DNA of 5,019 nt from an uncultured Oscillospiraceae bacterium. GTDB taxonomy: Bacteria > Bacillota > Clostridia > Oscillospirales > Oscillospiraceae. The DNA lies in the NCBI GenBank assembly GCA_910585265.1, contig CAJUCA010000117.1, positions 1 to 5,019 on the forward strand, in the 5' to 3' direction. The notes under the pieces were generated by a model. It made no database searches. It was not told where the DNA came from and saw nothing but the letters and a program-made list of their open reading frames with translations. This document shows positions 1-5,019 of this stretch, one piece after another; within the stretch, counting starts at the first letter, position 1, and each line of letters opens with the position of its first letter. The position numbers and the translations under genes are program-made.

Positions 1-2
1 TG

Positions 3-455
3 TGCGGCCGTCAGGCCATCGACGGCGACACCGCCCAGGTGGGCCCCCAGATCGCGGAGAAGCTGAACCTGCCCCAGGTGACCTACGTCACCGCCATCGA
101 CTTCCAGGGCGGCGTGCTCACCGTGCGGCGGGAGCTGGAGGACGGGTACATGACCATCAAGGTGCAGACCCCCTGCGTGCTCACCTGCATCAAGGAGCTG
201 AACACCCCCCGGTACATGAGCGTGCCCGGGGTGATGGAGTGCTACTCCAAGCCCTACGCCGTGTGGGACTACGAGGCGTTGAAGGAGAGCAAGTGGGTCG
301 GCCCCGTGGAGAACGTGGGCCTGAAGGGCTCCCCCACCCAGGTATACAAGTCCTTCTCCCCCCCGGTGAAGGGCAAGGGCACCATGCTCGAGGGGGCGGA
401 CAAGGCCGCCTGCGAGCAGCTGGTGTCCATGCTGGGCGAGAAACACATTATTTAA
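3..455 (+). CDS. etfB: Electron transfer flavoprotein subunit beta, 3' part
   Basis: This is the C-terminal 150 residues of the beta subunit of electron transfer flavoprotein; the start lies upstream of the window and the TAA stop is at 453-455. EtfB pairs with EtfA in the cytoplasm and carries electrons to or from acyl-CoA dehydrogenases. In anaerobic Clostridia the pair commonly bifurcates electrons from NADH to crotonyl-CoA and ferredoxin. The first visible residues, CGRQAIDGDTAQVGP, are the highly conserved nucleotide-binding segment of EtfB. Further on, VRRELEDGYMTIKVQTPCV closely resembles the EtfB family signature, although the usual Glu/Gln after the acidic-glycine part is not present. 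The frame is open with GC-rich third positions throughout. The next gene is etfA on the same strand, so an operon is likely, often with an acyl-CoA dehydrogenase gene upstream (inference). Whether this copy is the bifurcating type cannot be settled from this fragment. Confidence 0.95.
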   Translation, partial: CGRQAIDGDTAQVGPQIAEKLNLPQVTYVTAIDFQGGVLTVRRELEDGYMTIKVQTPCVLTCIKELNTPRYMSVPGVMECYSKPYAVWDYEALKESKWVGPVENVGLKGSPTQVYKSFSPPVKGKGTMLEGADKAACEQLVSMLGEKHII

Positions 456-460
456 AGAAG

Positions 461-589
461 CGCGGAAAAACGGTCTGCGACGGGGCTAACGACGGAGCGG
501 AGCGAAAAACGGCGTGCGGCAGAGCCGCACAGAGTTTTTCGCGCAGTCGTAGGAGTTAGAACCCGGCGCGTCCAGACCGTTTTGGAGCG
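461..589. repeat. Long nested inverted repeat between etfB and etfA
   Basis: Almost the whole gap between the two etf genes folds on itself. Seen paired segments are 461-463 with 587-589, 467-477 with 573-583 (11 bp perfect), 483-490 with 555-564 (8 bp with a 2-nt bulge), 502-510 with 534-542 (9 bp perfect) and 514-520 with 524-530 (7 bp perfect, 3-nt loop). The pairs are correctly nested, giving one long interrupted hairpin of about 129 nt. There is no T-tract after it, so it is not a standard terminator. It could be a dispersed intergenic repeat (a MITE-like or REP-like unit), an RNA processing or stability element that sets the EtfB:EtfA ratio, or both. The pairing is observed; the function is inference. 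Confidence 0.7.
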
Positions 590-620
590 TGACAATAAGG
601 AAAGGGGAGCAACATTATTT

Positions 621-1727
621 ATGGCCTATAATAGTAAAGACACCGCCGCCTTCAAGGGCGTGTGGGTATTTTGTGAGCAGCGGGACGGCGTGATTCTGGG
701 CACCGGGTACCAGCTGCTGAGCGAGGGCCGGAAGCTGGCCGACGATCTGGGCGTGGAGCTGTGCGGCGTGCTGCTGGGCAGCGGCGTGAACGAGCAGTAC
801 GCCAAGGCCCTGGGCGGCTACGGCGCGGACAAGGTGTACATCTGCGACCACGAGCTGCTCAAGGACTACACCACCGACGCGTACACCAAGGTGCTGTGCG
901 ACCTGGTGGAGGACAAGAAGCCGGAGGTGTTCCTCATCGGGGCCACCAACATCGGCCGGGACCTGGGCCCCCGTGTGGCGGCCCGGCTGCACACCGGCCT
1001 GACGGCGGACTGCACCCACCTGGACGTGGATGTGGAGAAGTACAAGGCGTTCCTGAAGACCACCTCCACCATCGACGTGGACAACACCCCCTTTGAGGAC
1101 ACCAAGAACCTGAAGATGACCCGTCCGGCCTTCGGCGGGCACCTGATGGCCACCATCGTGTGCCCGGACTACCGTCCCCAGATGTCCACGGTGCGCCCCG
1201 GCGTGATGCAGACCCAGGCCTTTGACGAGGCCAAGAGCCAGCAGACCGTGCTCGAGCACATCGACGTGCAGCTGAGCAAGGACGACATCCACGTGGACCT
1301 CATCGAGATCAAGAAGTCCGCCAAGAAGCTGGTGGATCTGATCGGCGCGGACGTGGTGGTGGCCGTGGGCCGCGGCATCAGCTCCAACCCCACCCGGGGC
1401 ATTGAGATCGCCGAGGAGCTGGCCAATGTGCTGGGCGGCGTGGTTGGCGCGTCCCGCGCGGTGGTGGACGCGGGCTGGATTGGCGTGGATCATCAGGTGG
1501 GGCAGACGGGCAAGACCGTGCACCCGAAGATCTATGTGGCTCTGGGCATTTCCGGGGCGATTCAGCATCTGGCGGGGATGCAGGACTCTGAGTGCATCAT
1601 CTCCGTGAATAAGAACGGCAGCGCGCCCATTTTCGACGCGTCTACCTACGGCATCACCGGCGACCTGTTCAAGGTCGGGCCCATGCTGGCCGAGGCCATC
1701 AAGTCCTTTAAGGCCAGTAAAGGCTGA
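621..1727 (+). CDS. etfA: Electron transfer flavoprotein subunit alpha
   Basis: Complete EtfA of 368 residues, a size within the family range, holding the main FAD of the flavoprotein and forming a heterodimer with EtfB. The N-terminal alpha/beta domain covers roughly residues 10-200. The C-terminal FAD-binding domain, roughly 235-365, shows VGRGISS near residue 249, the SRAVVDAGW segment, HQVGQTGKTVHPK at 291-303 and IYVALGISGAIQHLAG from 304. The last closely matches the EtfA family signature, with Ser instead of Ala near the end (IISVN). The ATG at 621 is chosen because AAGGGGAG at 602-609 precedes it; the in-frame TTG at 582 lies inside the inverted repeat and would add an unconserved-looking 13-residue leader. 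The gene lies downstream of etfB in the same orientation and ends before a strong hairpin at 1821-1858. The partner dehydrogenase is not in the window. Confidence 0.96.
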   Translation: MAYNSKDTAAFKGVWVFCEQRDGVILGTGYQLLSEGRKLADDLGVELCGVLLGSGVNEQYAKALGGYGADKVYICDHELLKDYTTDAYTKVLCDLVEDKKPEVFLIGATNIGRDLGPRVAARLHTGLTADCTHLDVDVEKYKAFLKTTSTIDVDNTPFEDTKNLKMTRPAFGGHLMATIVCPDYRPQMSTVRPGVMQTQAFDEAKSQQTVLEHIDVQLSKDDIHVDLIEIKKSAKKLVDLIGADVVVAVGRGISSNPTRGIEIAEELANVLGGVVGASRAVVDAGWIGVDHQVGQTGKTVHPKIYVALGISGAIQHLAGMQDSECIISVNKNGSAPIFDASTYGITGDLFKVGPMLAEAIKSFKASKG

Positions 1728-1820
1728 GCTTCTACCTGCTAAAACTAATGGAAACGCTACGCCCTTCTGTTGAATTTGAGTAAGCAGTTAATCTCAAAAA
1801 ATGCTATGCCGTAAACAAAG

Positions 1821-1860
1821 AAAAGCACCGGCGGGGGCACGTCCCTGCCGGTGCTTTTTT
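1821..1860. terminator. Bidirectional rho-independent terminator between convergent genes
   Basis: Arms 1821-1832 and 1847-1858 pair perfectly over 12 bp, and the stem continues with a G-T wobble and three G-C pairs (1834-1836 with 1843-1845) around a small loop. On the plus strand it ends in a run of six T (1855-1860), which would terminate etfA. On the minus strand the complement also ends in a T-rich stretch and follows directly after the stop codon of the convergent gene at 1859-1861. One hairpin therefore probably serves both transcripts and insulates them from each other. Confidence 0.9.
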
Positions 1861-3340
1861 ACTGTTCTGAATTTTGATTCCCAGCCTTCTTCCGGTTGGG
1901 GAAATACCCCTCCATCCACTGCCGGTACTCCTCCACCGTGAGCTTCCCCGCCTCGCAGTCATCCCGCAGGCGCATAGCCTCATACCGCCATTTTTTGAAG
2001 TCCGCCTCCTTGATCTGCCGCACCTTCTTGCGCGCGGCGTAGCGGCGGTAATACAGGTCGTAGACAGCCAGCGCGGGACGATCTGCCGCCTTCCGTTTGA
2101 AGTTCTCCTTCGCCGCCAGCTCCTGACAGCTTTGCTTCCCCCATTCCTCTACCCGGTCACAGTAGCGGGTGGCGAAGTTCCCCTTCAGGATGAAGTACCG
2201 CCCACACCGCTGGCACTTGCGGAACCGCACATCGCTCTCCAGCAGCTTGGTGAACTCCAGCTCCAGGATCTGATCCACCCGGCTGAACTCGTACCCCACC
2301 CGCAGATAGCGCGGGATGGTAAGCAGCATACTCACCTTCTGTGGATCGGCGTGATAGCGTTCTGCAAAGTCATTCAGCTCGTCGGTGATCGGGAACCGTT
2401 CCCTCAGCCGCTGGTACAGATCCTCCTTCGGCATTCCGTAAGGCATTGTCTCCCCAACCCCCACACGGGAAAACGAAAGGCTCTCCGTTCGCTCGAAGCT
2501 GATGGGAAGCCCACGCAGCTGGCGGTAAAGGTGAAAGCGTTCCGCAGGACACCGCTCCCCCAGCAGATCAGGATGGAACGACTCGTCAAAGCAGAACTCC
2601 ACCAGCTCCAGGTACTCCTTTTGCAGCGTCTGCAAATACTCATAATAATAGCGTACCGCTTCAAGTTTGACTGTCCCGCTGGTAAAAACAGGCGGACACA
2701 CCATGGTATACAAGGACTCCATCATGATCCCTTTTGTGAACTGGAGGGTGTTTTGGTAGCGGTAATATTTCTCCACTGTCTCCTGCGTCTGATCGTAAAT
2801 TTTTTCTTCGGCGGGAGTGTCCGTATGAAGCTCCCACGAATCAAGATAGTGTATCACTGCCTGCGCGGGCGTATCAAAGTCCGCATAGATAAAGTCCAGC
2901 AGGCCCTCGCCATAGTTCAGGTTGACGTTGGTGCCGCTGAGTACGTTGTTCATCGGGACACGCCGGGGCTCCACTCCAAACTTTTCATAGAGCTGGTCGC
3001 TTTTCAAGATGTCCTCAAACGGGAAATAGCTGACGCGGTAACGCTTATCAAGCCGCTCCACATCTTCCTCATTTTCCTTCCAATCCTCCTCCGAAGCTTC
3101 TTCCAGTCCAAGAAATTCTTCCCCAAACCGTTCCTCACGAGCCACCTCGTATTCCTCAACAAGCTCATCCATCCAGAGGCTCTCTTTTTTACCGTCCACC
3201 TGGATGTCCAGCGTCTTGCGCTCCGCGTTGAATCGGACGGAATTGATGAAATACTCAAGCTCAATAAACTGGTTCCCCCGGCGGCGGCGCCGGTACTGCT
3301 CCTGCTCGCTTGGCACATATTCCGAATAGTCTTTTCCCAT
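1859..3340 (-). CDS. DUF6076-type protein with Cys4 zinc-binding C-terminal region
   Basis: Soluble protein of 493 residues, function unknown; the family name is from recognition of the C-terminal pattern, not a search. Residues 16-21 are a basic run (YRRRRR), about 60-95 are strongly acidic, and the middle is rich in aromatic residues without clear membrane segments or signal peptide. Near the C-terminus CQRCGRYF, then YCDR and a further Cys, give C376, C379, C394 and C405, a plausible zinc ribbon within a sequence typical of DUF6076 proteins of Clostridia. A lysine/arginine-rich helical tail follows. The start at 3340 is preferred because GGAGG lies 9 nt upstream in the transcript. The earlier in-frame ATG at 3412 lacks a ribosome binding site and falls inside the likely -10 box, so it would not be transcribed. 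The gene is transcribed divergently from the excisionase-like gene, suggesting cargo or control within a mobile element (inference). Confidence 0.82.
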   Translation of the reverse strand: MGKDYSEYVPSEQEQYRRRRRGNQFIELEYFINSVRFNAERKTLDIQVDGKKESLWMDELVEEYEVAREERFGEEFLGLEEASEEDWKENEEDVERLDKRYRVSYFPFEDILKSDQLYEKFGVEPRRVPMNNVLSGTNVNLNYGEGLLDFIYADFDTPAQAVIHYLDSWELHTDTPAEEKIYDQTQETVEKYYRYQNTLQFTKGIMMESLYTMVCPPVFTSGTVKLEAVRYYYEYLQTLQKEYLELVEFCFDESFHPDLLGERCPAERFHLYRQLRGLPISFERTESLSFSRVGVGETMPYGMPKEDLYQRLRERFPITDELNDFAERYHADPQKVSMLLTIPRYLRVGYEFSRVDQILELEFTKLLESDVRFRKCQRCGRYFILKGNFATRYCDRVEEWGKQSCQELAAKENFKRKAADRPALAVYDLYYRRYAARKKVRQIKEADFKKWRYEAMRLRDDCEAGKLTVEEYRQWMEGYFPNRKKAGNQNSEQ

Positions 3341-3410
3341 TCTGTCCGGCCTCCGTTTTTGAGAATCCAAATTGCCGCAGAAATCTATGATTTGCATCGC
3401 TGCAAAGAAC

Positions 3411-3439
3411 ATTCTACAAATCTATTGCAACGCTGTCAA
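3411..3439 (-). promoter_or_regulatory. Promoter of the DUF6076-type gene
   Basis: Read on the minus strand, a perfect -35 box TTGACA (complement of 3434-3439) is followed by exactly 17 nt and then TAGAAT (complement of 3411-3416), a five-of-six match to the -10 consensus. Transcription would begin near 3404 and leave a leader of about 65 nt before the ATG at 3340. This is among the best sigma-A-type promoters one could expect by eye, and it rules out translation from the ATG at 3412. Confidence 0.8.
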
Positions 3440-3453
3440 GGATTTTGTAAAAT
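3425..3453 (+). promoter_or_regulatory. Promoter of the excisionase-like operon
   Basis: TTGCAA (3425-3430, four of six matches to the -35 consensus) is separated by 17 nt from TAAAAT (3448-3453, five of six matches to the -10 consensus). Transcription would begin near 3460, about 20 nt before the ATG at 3482, leaving room for the CGGAGGA ribosome binding site at 3469-3475. The weaker -35 box suggests a promoter weaker than the opposing one, or one that needs an activator. It overlaps the minus-strand promoter. Confidence 0.65.
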
Positions 3454-3481
3454 CAGGGAAAACAAATACGGAGGATGCCTT

Positions 3482-3697
3482 ATGAAGAATTCAGAATACA
3501 AAAGTTATGATGAGCTTCCGTTGTTTCTCAACGCGTTAATGGTAGCAAAGGTACTTGGGGTATCGCCGTCCAGCGGCTATGAGCTCATGCACGAAAAGGA
3601 TTTCCCTGTGCTGAAAATCGGCAGCCGGATGGTGGTACACAAGGAAAAATTCATCCAGTGGGTAGATCGACACACCAGAGGAGGCAGCAGTGAATGA
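3482..3697 (+). CDS. Excisionase-like helix-turn-helix DNA-binding protein
   Basis: Small protein of 71 residues whose body, about residues 14-64, matches the excisionase/AlpA-like winged helix-turn-helix family. The pattern ALMVAKVLGVSPSSGYELM forms the helix-turn-helix, followed by FPVLKIGSRMVVHKEKFIQW, the typical wing and closing helix. Such proteins direct excision of integrated elements or act as small transcription regulators. The ATG at 3482 is chosen because CGGAGGA at 3469-3475 lies 6 nt upstream; the frame is open far upstream only as a shadow of the opposite-strand gene. The stop overlaps the next start (ATGA at 3694-3697), so translation of the two is probably coupled. It lies opposite the DUF6076-type gene and is likely controlled by the shared promoter region. 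No integrase is in the window, so a true recombination role is inference; a regulator role is equally possible. Confidence 0.85.
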   Translation: MKNSEYKSYDELPLFLNALMVAKVLGVSPSSGYELMHEKDFPVLKIGSRMVVHKEKFIQWVDRHTRGGSSE

Positions 3698-4107
3698 ACC
3701 AATGGCGCAAGCGCGATCCGATCAAGGATTATTTCCCCTTGCCCAACGAGGTGTTCCAGCTGGGCCTTGTCCCCGGTGAGCTGGCGGTCTACGCCTATCT
3801 GCTCTACTGCGAGGACCGGCAGACCTATCAGTGCTGGCCCAGCTTTAAAACCATCGGCAGGGCGGTGGGTATGTGTGTGAACACGGTACAGAAATACGTC
3901 AGTATGCTGGTGCGCAAGGGGCTGATCCGGGCAGAAAACACCTCCGTCATTACCAGGGATGGCCAAAAACGCAACGGCAATCTGCGCTATACCATCCTGC
4001 CCATCCAAGCAGCGATAGAGCGGTATGAACACCTTCGGCTGGAGGAGCTGGAGCTGGAAACGGCGAGGCTGCGGCACCAGCAACGGCAGAACCAGCTTCC
4101 CGCATGA
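3694..4107 (+). CDS. Helix-turn-helix protein of mobile-element type
   Basis: Protein of 137 residues with an HTH_36-like winged helix domain. The N-terminus (about 13-35, YFPLPNEVFQLGL then GELAVYAYLL) resembles the opening of plasmid and element replication or regulator proteins. Residues 48-78, with WPSFKTIGRAVGM and NTVQKYVSMLVRKGLI, form the helix-turn-helix. The region 105-130 is rich in Glu, Leu and Arg and may form a coiled coil. AGAGGAGG at 3677-3684 lies 9 nt before the ATG, and the start overlaps the previous stop by 4 nt, indicating an operon with coupled translation. In clostridial conjugative elements this kind of gene commonly follows an excisionase-like gene. Its target is unknown; it may regulate the element or act in replication, and the sequence does not decide. 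Confidence 0.82.
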   Translation: MNQWRKRDPIKDYFPLPNEVFQLGLVPGELAVYAYLLYCEDRQTYQCWPSFKTIGRAVGMCVNTVQKYVSMLVRKGLIRAENTSVITRDGQKRNGNLRYTILPIQAAIERYEHLRLEELELETARLRHQQRQNQLPA

Positions 4108-4499
4108 TGAGTTTCATGCACCTTATCCACCGCAAGAGCATGATCCCCCGTGTTTCGCGTTTTCAAGCCCCTTGTGGCCCTCCTGTGCGCCGGGTGGCAT
4201 CCGTACACCTCCCAGCACCTGAAACGCGGTGTTGGTCCCCGTGTGGCCCGTTGTGGGGGAGTGGGCTGACAGCGGCAGAATCAGCAGGAAAACACCCCGA
4301 CTCCCCGGCACAAAAACGGAAAGATTTACCACGCTGTAATCAGTAAGGGACATCCCAGGCACGAGCCCAAGGGCAGCCCAGGCGTGATCCCCGCCGCAAC
4401 CCAGCGAATGGCCGCGGCGGACGAAAGACAGCGCAGAGGGCCGATTTTAGGTCAAGCAGGATAAAAGCGTGGCGTCTTGTGCCGCCCCGCTGACCACTT

Positions 4500-4518
4500 C
4501 TGCCCGCAGTGCGGGCAG
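4500..4518. repeat. Perfect 8-bp hairpin
   Basis: CTGCCCGC (4500-4507) and GCGGGCAG (4511-4518) form a perfect 8-bp stem with a 3-nt loop. There is no T-tract after it, so it is not a terminator. It coincides with the CPQCG codons of the zinc-ribbon frame, so the symmetry may be a by-product of the coding sequence. Confidence 0.6.
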
Positions 4519-4535
4519 TTTACGGGGGACGAGAG

Positions 4536-4575
4536 TGAGGTCACAAATACAGAAGAAACTACAAATTGAGGTCAC
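4536..4575. repeat. 9-bp direct repeats flanking a 22-nt A-rich insert
   Basis: TGAGGTCAC occurs at 4536-4544 and again at 4567-4575. The 22 nt between them are A-rich (5 of 22 are G or C) in a GC-rich setting. A unit of 31 nt is not a multiple of three and shifts the reading frame across it. This looks like a 9-bp target duplication with a short remnant, or two binding sites three helical turns apart. Confidence 0.55.
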
Positions 4576-4597
4576 CCAAGGGCCGTATCCGCCTGTT

Positions 4598-4609
4598 CCA
4601 AAGCTTTGG
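4598..4609. promoter_or_regulatory. 12-bp perfect palindrome before the ribbon-helix-helix gene
   Basis: CCAAAGCTTTGG is a perfect 12-bp palindrome about 34 nt upstream of the start at 4644. Ribbon-helix-helix proteins bind short palindromes and often regulate their own genes, so an operator is plausible. It also overlaps the tail of the zinc-ribbon frame (codons for PKLW), which could explain part of the sequence. Confidence 0.3.
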
Positions 4610-4643
4610 GATGATGTCTTTGGGCCGAAAAGGAGGGATTATG

Positions 4644-5019
4644 ATGAATAGTAAGAACGACAACCGATTTCCGCTGCGGCTGGATGATGTGACCCGCTGG
4701 AAAATTGAGAGCTGGTACAAGCAGGACGACTGTCAGAGCCGCAACGAATTCGTGGTGAAGGCGGTAAATTTCTATGCGGACTTCCTGGCCGGACAGGTGA
4801 ACGGTGTTCTCCCCGCAGCGATCCAGTCCGCCATCGACGGGCGGCTGGGGATGTTCGAGGACAGACTGGCCCGGCTTTTCTACAAGCTGGCCGTAGAGAT
4901 GGACATGGGCATGAGTGCTGTCCTCGACTGCATTCAGGTAGATGCGGACTACCTACGGAAGCTACGCTCAGACAGTGTGAAAAATGTGAAGGCCACCAAC
5001 GGTCTGCTGACCTTCGAGC
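4644..5019 (+). CDS. Ribbon-helix-helix DNA-binding protein, 5' part
   Basis: The first 125 codons of a gene that runs off the window end with no stop. Residues 8-47 (FPLRLDDVTRWKIESWYKQ, then SRNEFVVKAVNFYADFL) fit a ribbon-helix-helix fold: a short strand with alternating hydrophobic residues, helix, turn, then the SRNEF start of the second helix. The following region is helical and amphipathic, with EDRLARLFYKLAVEMDMGM near residues 72-90, and may serve oligomerisation. AGGAGG at 4631-4636 lies 7 nt before the ATG at 4644; the adjacent ATG at 4641 has only 4 nt and is less favoured, but it would add just one Met. Proteins like this act as relaxosome accessory factors, partition proteins or repressors in plasmids and conjugative elements. 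Which applies cannot be told without the downstream genes. Confidence 0.8.
   Translation, partial: MNSKNDNRFPLRLDDVTRWKIESWYKQDDCQSRNEFVVKAVNFYADFLAGQVNGVLPAAIQSAIDGRLGMFEDRLARLFYKLAVEMDMGMSAVLDCIQVDADYLRKLRSDSVKNVKATNGLLTFE

Larger units (their letters stand above)
3391..3454. promoter_or_regulatory. Candidate operator sites over the divergent promoters
   Basis: Three symmetrical or repeated elements sit on the two promoters. The 11-mer TTGCATCGCTG (3392-3402) recurs with one mismatch as TTGCAACGCTG (3425-3435), 33 nt apart or close to three helical turns. The first copy covers the expected minus-strand transcription start and the second covers the plus-strand -35 box and touches the minus-strand -35 box. 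TTTGCA (3391-3396) also forms an inverted repeat with TGCAAA (3401-3406). GATTTT/AAAATC (3441-3454, 2-nt centre) covers the plus-strand -10 box. Binding sites for one of the local DNA-binding proteins are plausible; which protein binds is not shown. Confidence 0.45.
4108..4640. other. 530-bp stretch rich in inverted repeats, no convincing intact gene
   Basis: No open frame here has a convincing start, ribosome binding site and protein-like composition together, although the remains of a small zinc-ribbon frame lie at 4465-4651. The stretch is dense in symmetry. CGCGTTT (4156-4162) pairs with 4222-4228; 4256-4262 pairs with 4300-4306 and encloses 4265-4269 with 4281-4285; 4391-4397 pairs with 4414-4420. 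Direct repeats are CCCCGTGT (4146 and 4237), TGTGGCCC (4173 and 4242) and CCCAGGC (4354 and 4377). No clear sigma-A promoter was found. Lying just before a ribbon-helix-helix gene in a mobile-element context, it is a candidate transfer origin, partition site or structured leader (inference). Confidence 0.4.
4465..4651 (+). pseudogene. Broken frame of a small CPxCG zinc-ribbon protein
   Basis: From 4465 to the TGA at 4567-4569 one frame reads KRGVLCRPADHFCPQCGQF and then an acidic, threonine-rich tail; CPQCG with an upstream Cys is typical of small zinc ribbons. From 4568 a neighbouring frame continues as EVTQGPYPP and PKLWDDVFGPKRRDYDE, ending at TAG 4649-4651, 8-11 nt inside the ribbon-helix-helix gene. 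The two halves are out of register by a 31-nt unit bounded by 9-bp direct repeats; collapsing it joins them in one frame. There is no ATG: the only possible start in the zinc-ribbon frame is TTG at 4477 without a good ribosome binding site, and a TAA stands at 4462. A GTG at 4469 in the other frame has AGCAGG upstream but gives an unlikely N-terminus. Decayed gene is favoured; a chance CPxCG frame remains possible. Confidence 0.3.

Noticed and set aside
2..559. Open frame overlapping etfB and the inverted repeat
   Set aside because: It is out of frame with the conserved etfB sequence, is rich in Arg, Gly and His, and runs on into the hairpin region by chance.
582..620. TTG at 582 as start of etfA
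   Set aside because: It lies inside the inverted repeat, and the extra 13 residues look unconserved. The ATG at 621 has its own AAGGGGAG site.
615..1568. Minus-strand open frame of 317 codons opposite etfA
   Set aside because: It is the antisense shadow of a GC-rich conserved gene, with His, Val, Gly and Leu excess and no recognisable family.
3341..3412. ATG at 3412 as start of the DUF6076-type gene
   Set aside because: It overlaps the -10 box of the likely promoter, so it lies upstream of the transcript start. The ATG at 3340 has a GGAGG site at good spacing.
1874..3697. Very long plus-strand open frame (607 codons) ending in the excisionase-like gene
   Set aside because: Only its last 71 codons are real. 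The rest is antisense to the DUF6076-type gene, lacks a ribosome binding site, and has a composition of Leu, His and Pro runs typical of shadow frames.
4152..4269. Short GTG-start frame beginning FRVFKPLVALLCAGWHPY
   Set aside because: It has about 39 codons, no ribosome binding site and no recognisable family, and it overlaps other equally weak frames in a repeat-rich stretch.
4104..4346. 80-codon open frame starting with an ATGA overlap with the previous stop
   Set aside because: The overlap is suggestive, but there is no ribosome binding site and the product has scattered Trp, Cys and Pro without any family-like pattern. The TGATGA run gives the overlap by chance. Kept only as a possibility to test by homology.
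4500..4518. Hairpin as a rho-independent terminator
   Set aside because: The stem is followed by GTTTACGGGG with no T-tract.
4108..4640. CRISPR array or tRNA gene in the gene-poor stretch
   Set aside because: There are no regularly spaced repeats of CRISPR length and no cloverleaf-type arms or TTCGA-like T-loop in a fitting arrangement.

Overview
The window reads as chromosomal DNA from a GC-rich anaerobic Firmicute, most likely a gut Clostridia of the Oscillospiraceae type (Flavonifractor/Lawsonibacter/Oscillibacter-like). This rests on a clostridial-style etfB-etfA pair with strongly GC-rich third codon positions, AGGAGG-type ribosome binding sites, and small proteins typical of clostridial integrative and conjugative elements. 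The species assignment is inference.

Left part (1 to about 1860) is core metabolism. It holds the 3' part of etfB and a complete etfA, the two subunits of an electron transfer flavoprotein. In butyrate-forming Clostridia this protein works with an acyl-CoA (butyryl-CoA) dehydrogenase. The 165-bp gap between the two genes is almost filled by a long nested inverted repeat (461-589), more elaborate than an operon spacer needs. A strong hairpin at 1821-1858, with T-rich flanks on both sides, ends etfA and the convergent gene that follows.

Right part (about 1860 to 5019) looks like one end or an internal module of an integrated mobile element. A minus-strand gene encodes a 493-aa protein of the DUF6076 type with a Cys4 zinc-binding C-terminal region and no known function. 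Divergent from it runs a plus-strand series: a 71-aa excisionase-like helix-turn-helix protein, a 137-aa helix-turn-helix protein coupled to it by an ATGA overlap, a 530-bp stretch without a convincing intact gene but rich in inverted repeats, and the start of a ribbon-helix-helix protein cut by the window end. The 141-bp gap between the divergent genes holds two well-formed sigma-A-type promoters that physically overlap, plus direct and inverted repeats placed on them. This looks like a switch between the two transcription directions.

Inside the 530-bp stretch lies the broken reading frame of a small CPxCG zinc-ribbon protein. It is interrupted by a 31-nt unit bounded by perfect 9-bp direct repeats, and collapsing that unit restores the frame up to the ribbon-helix-helix gene. 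The same stretch is a candidate transfer origin or DNA-binding site, judged from its hairpins and its position before a ribbon-helix-helix gene. No integrase, relaxase, transposase, tRNA, rRNA or CRISPR array is visible, so the mobile-element reading rests on gene families and context.
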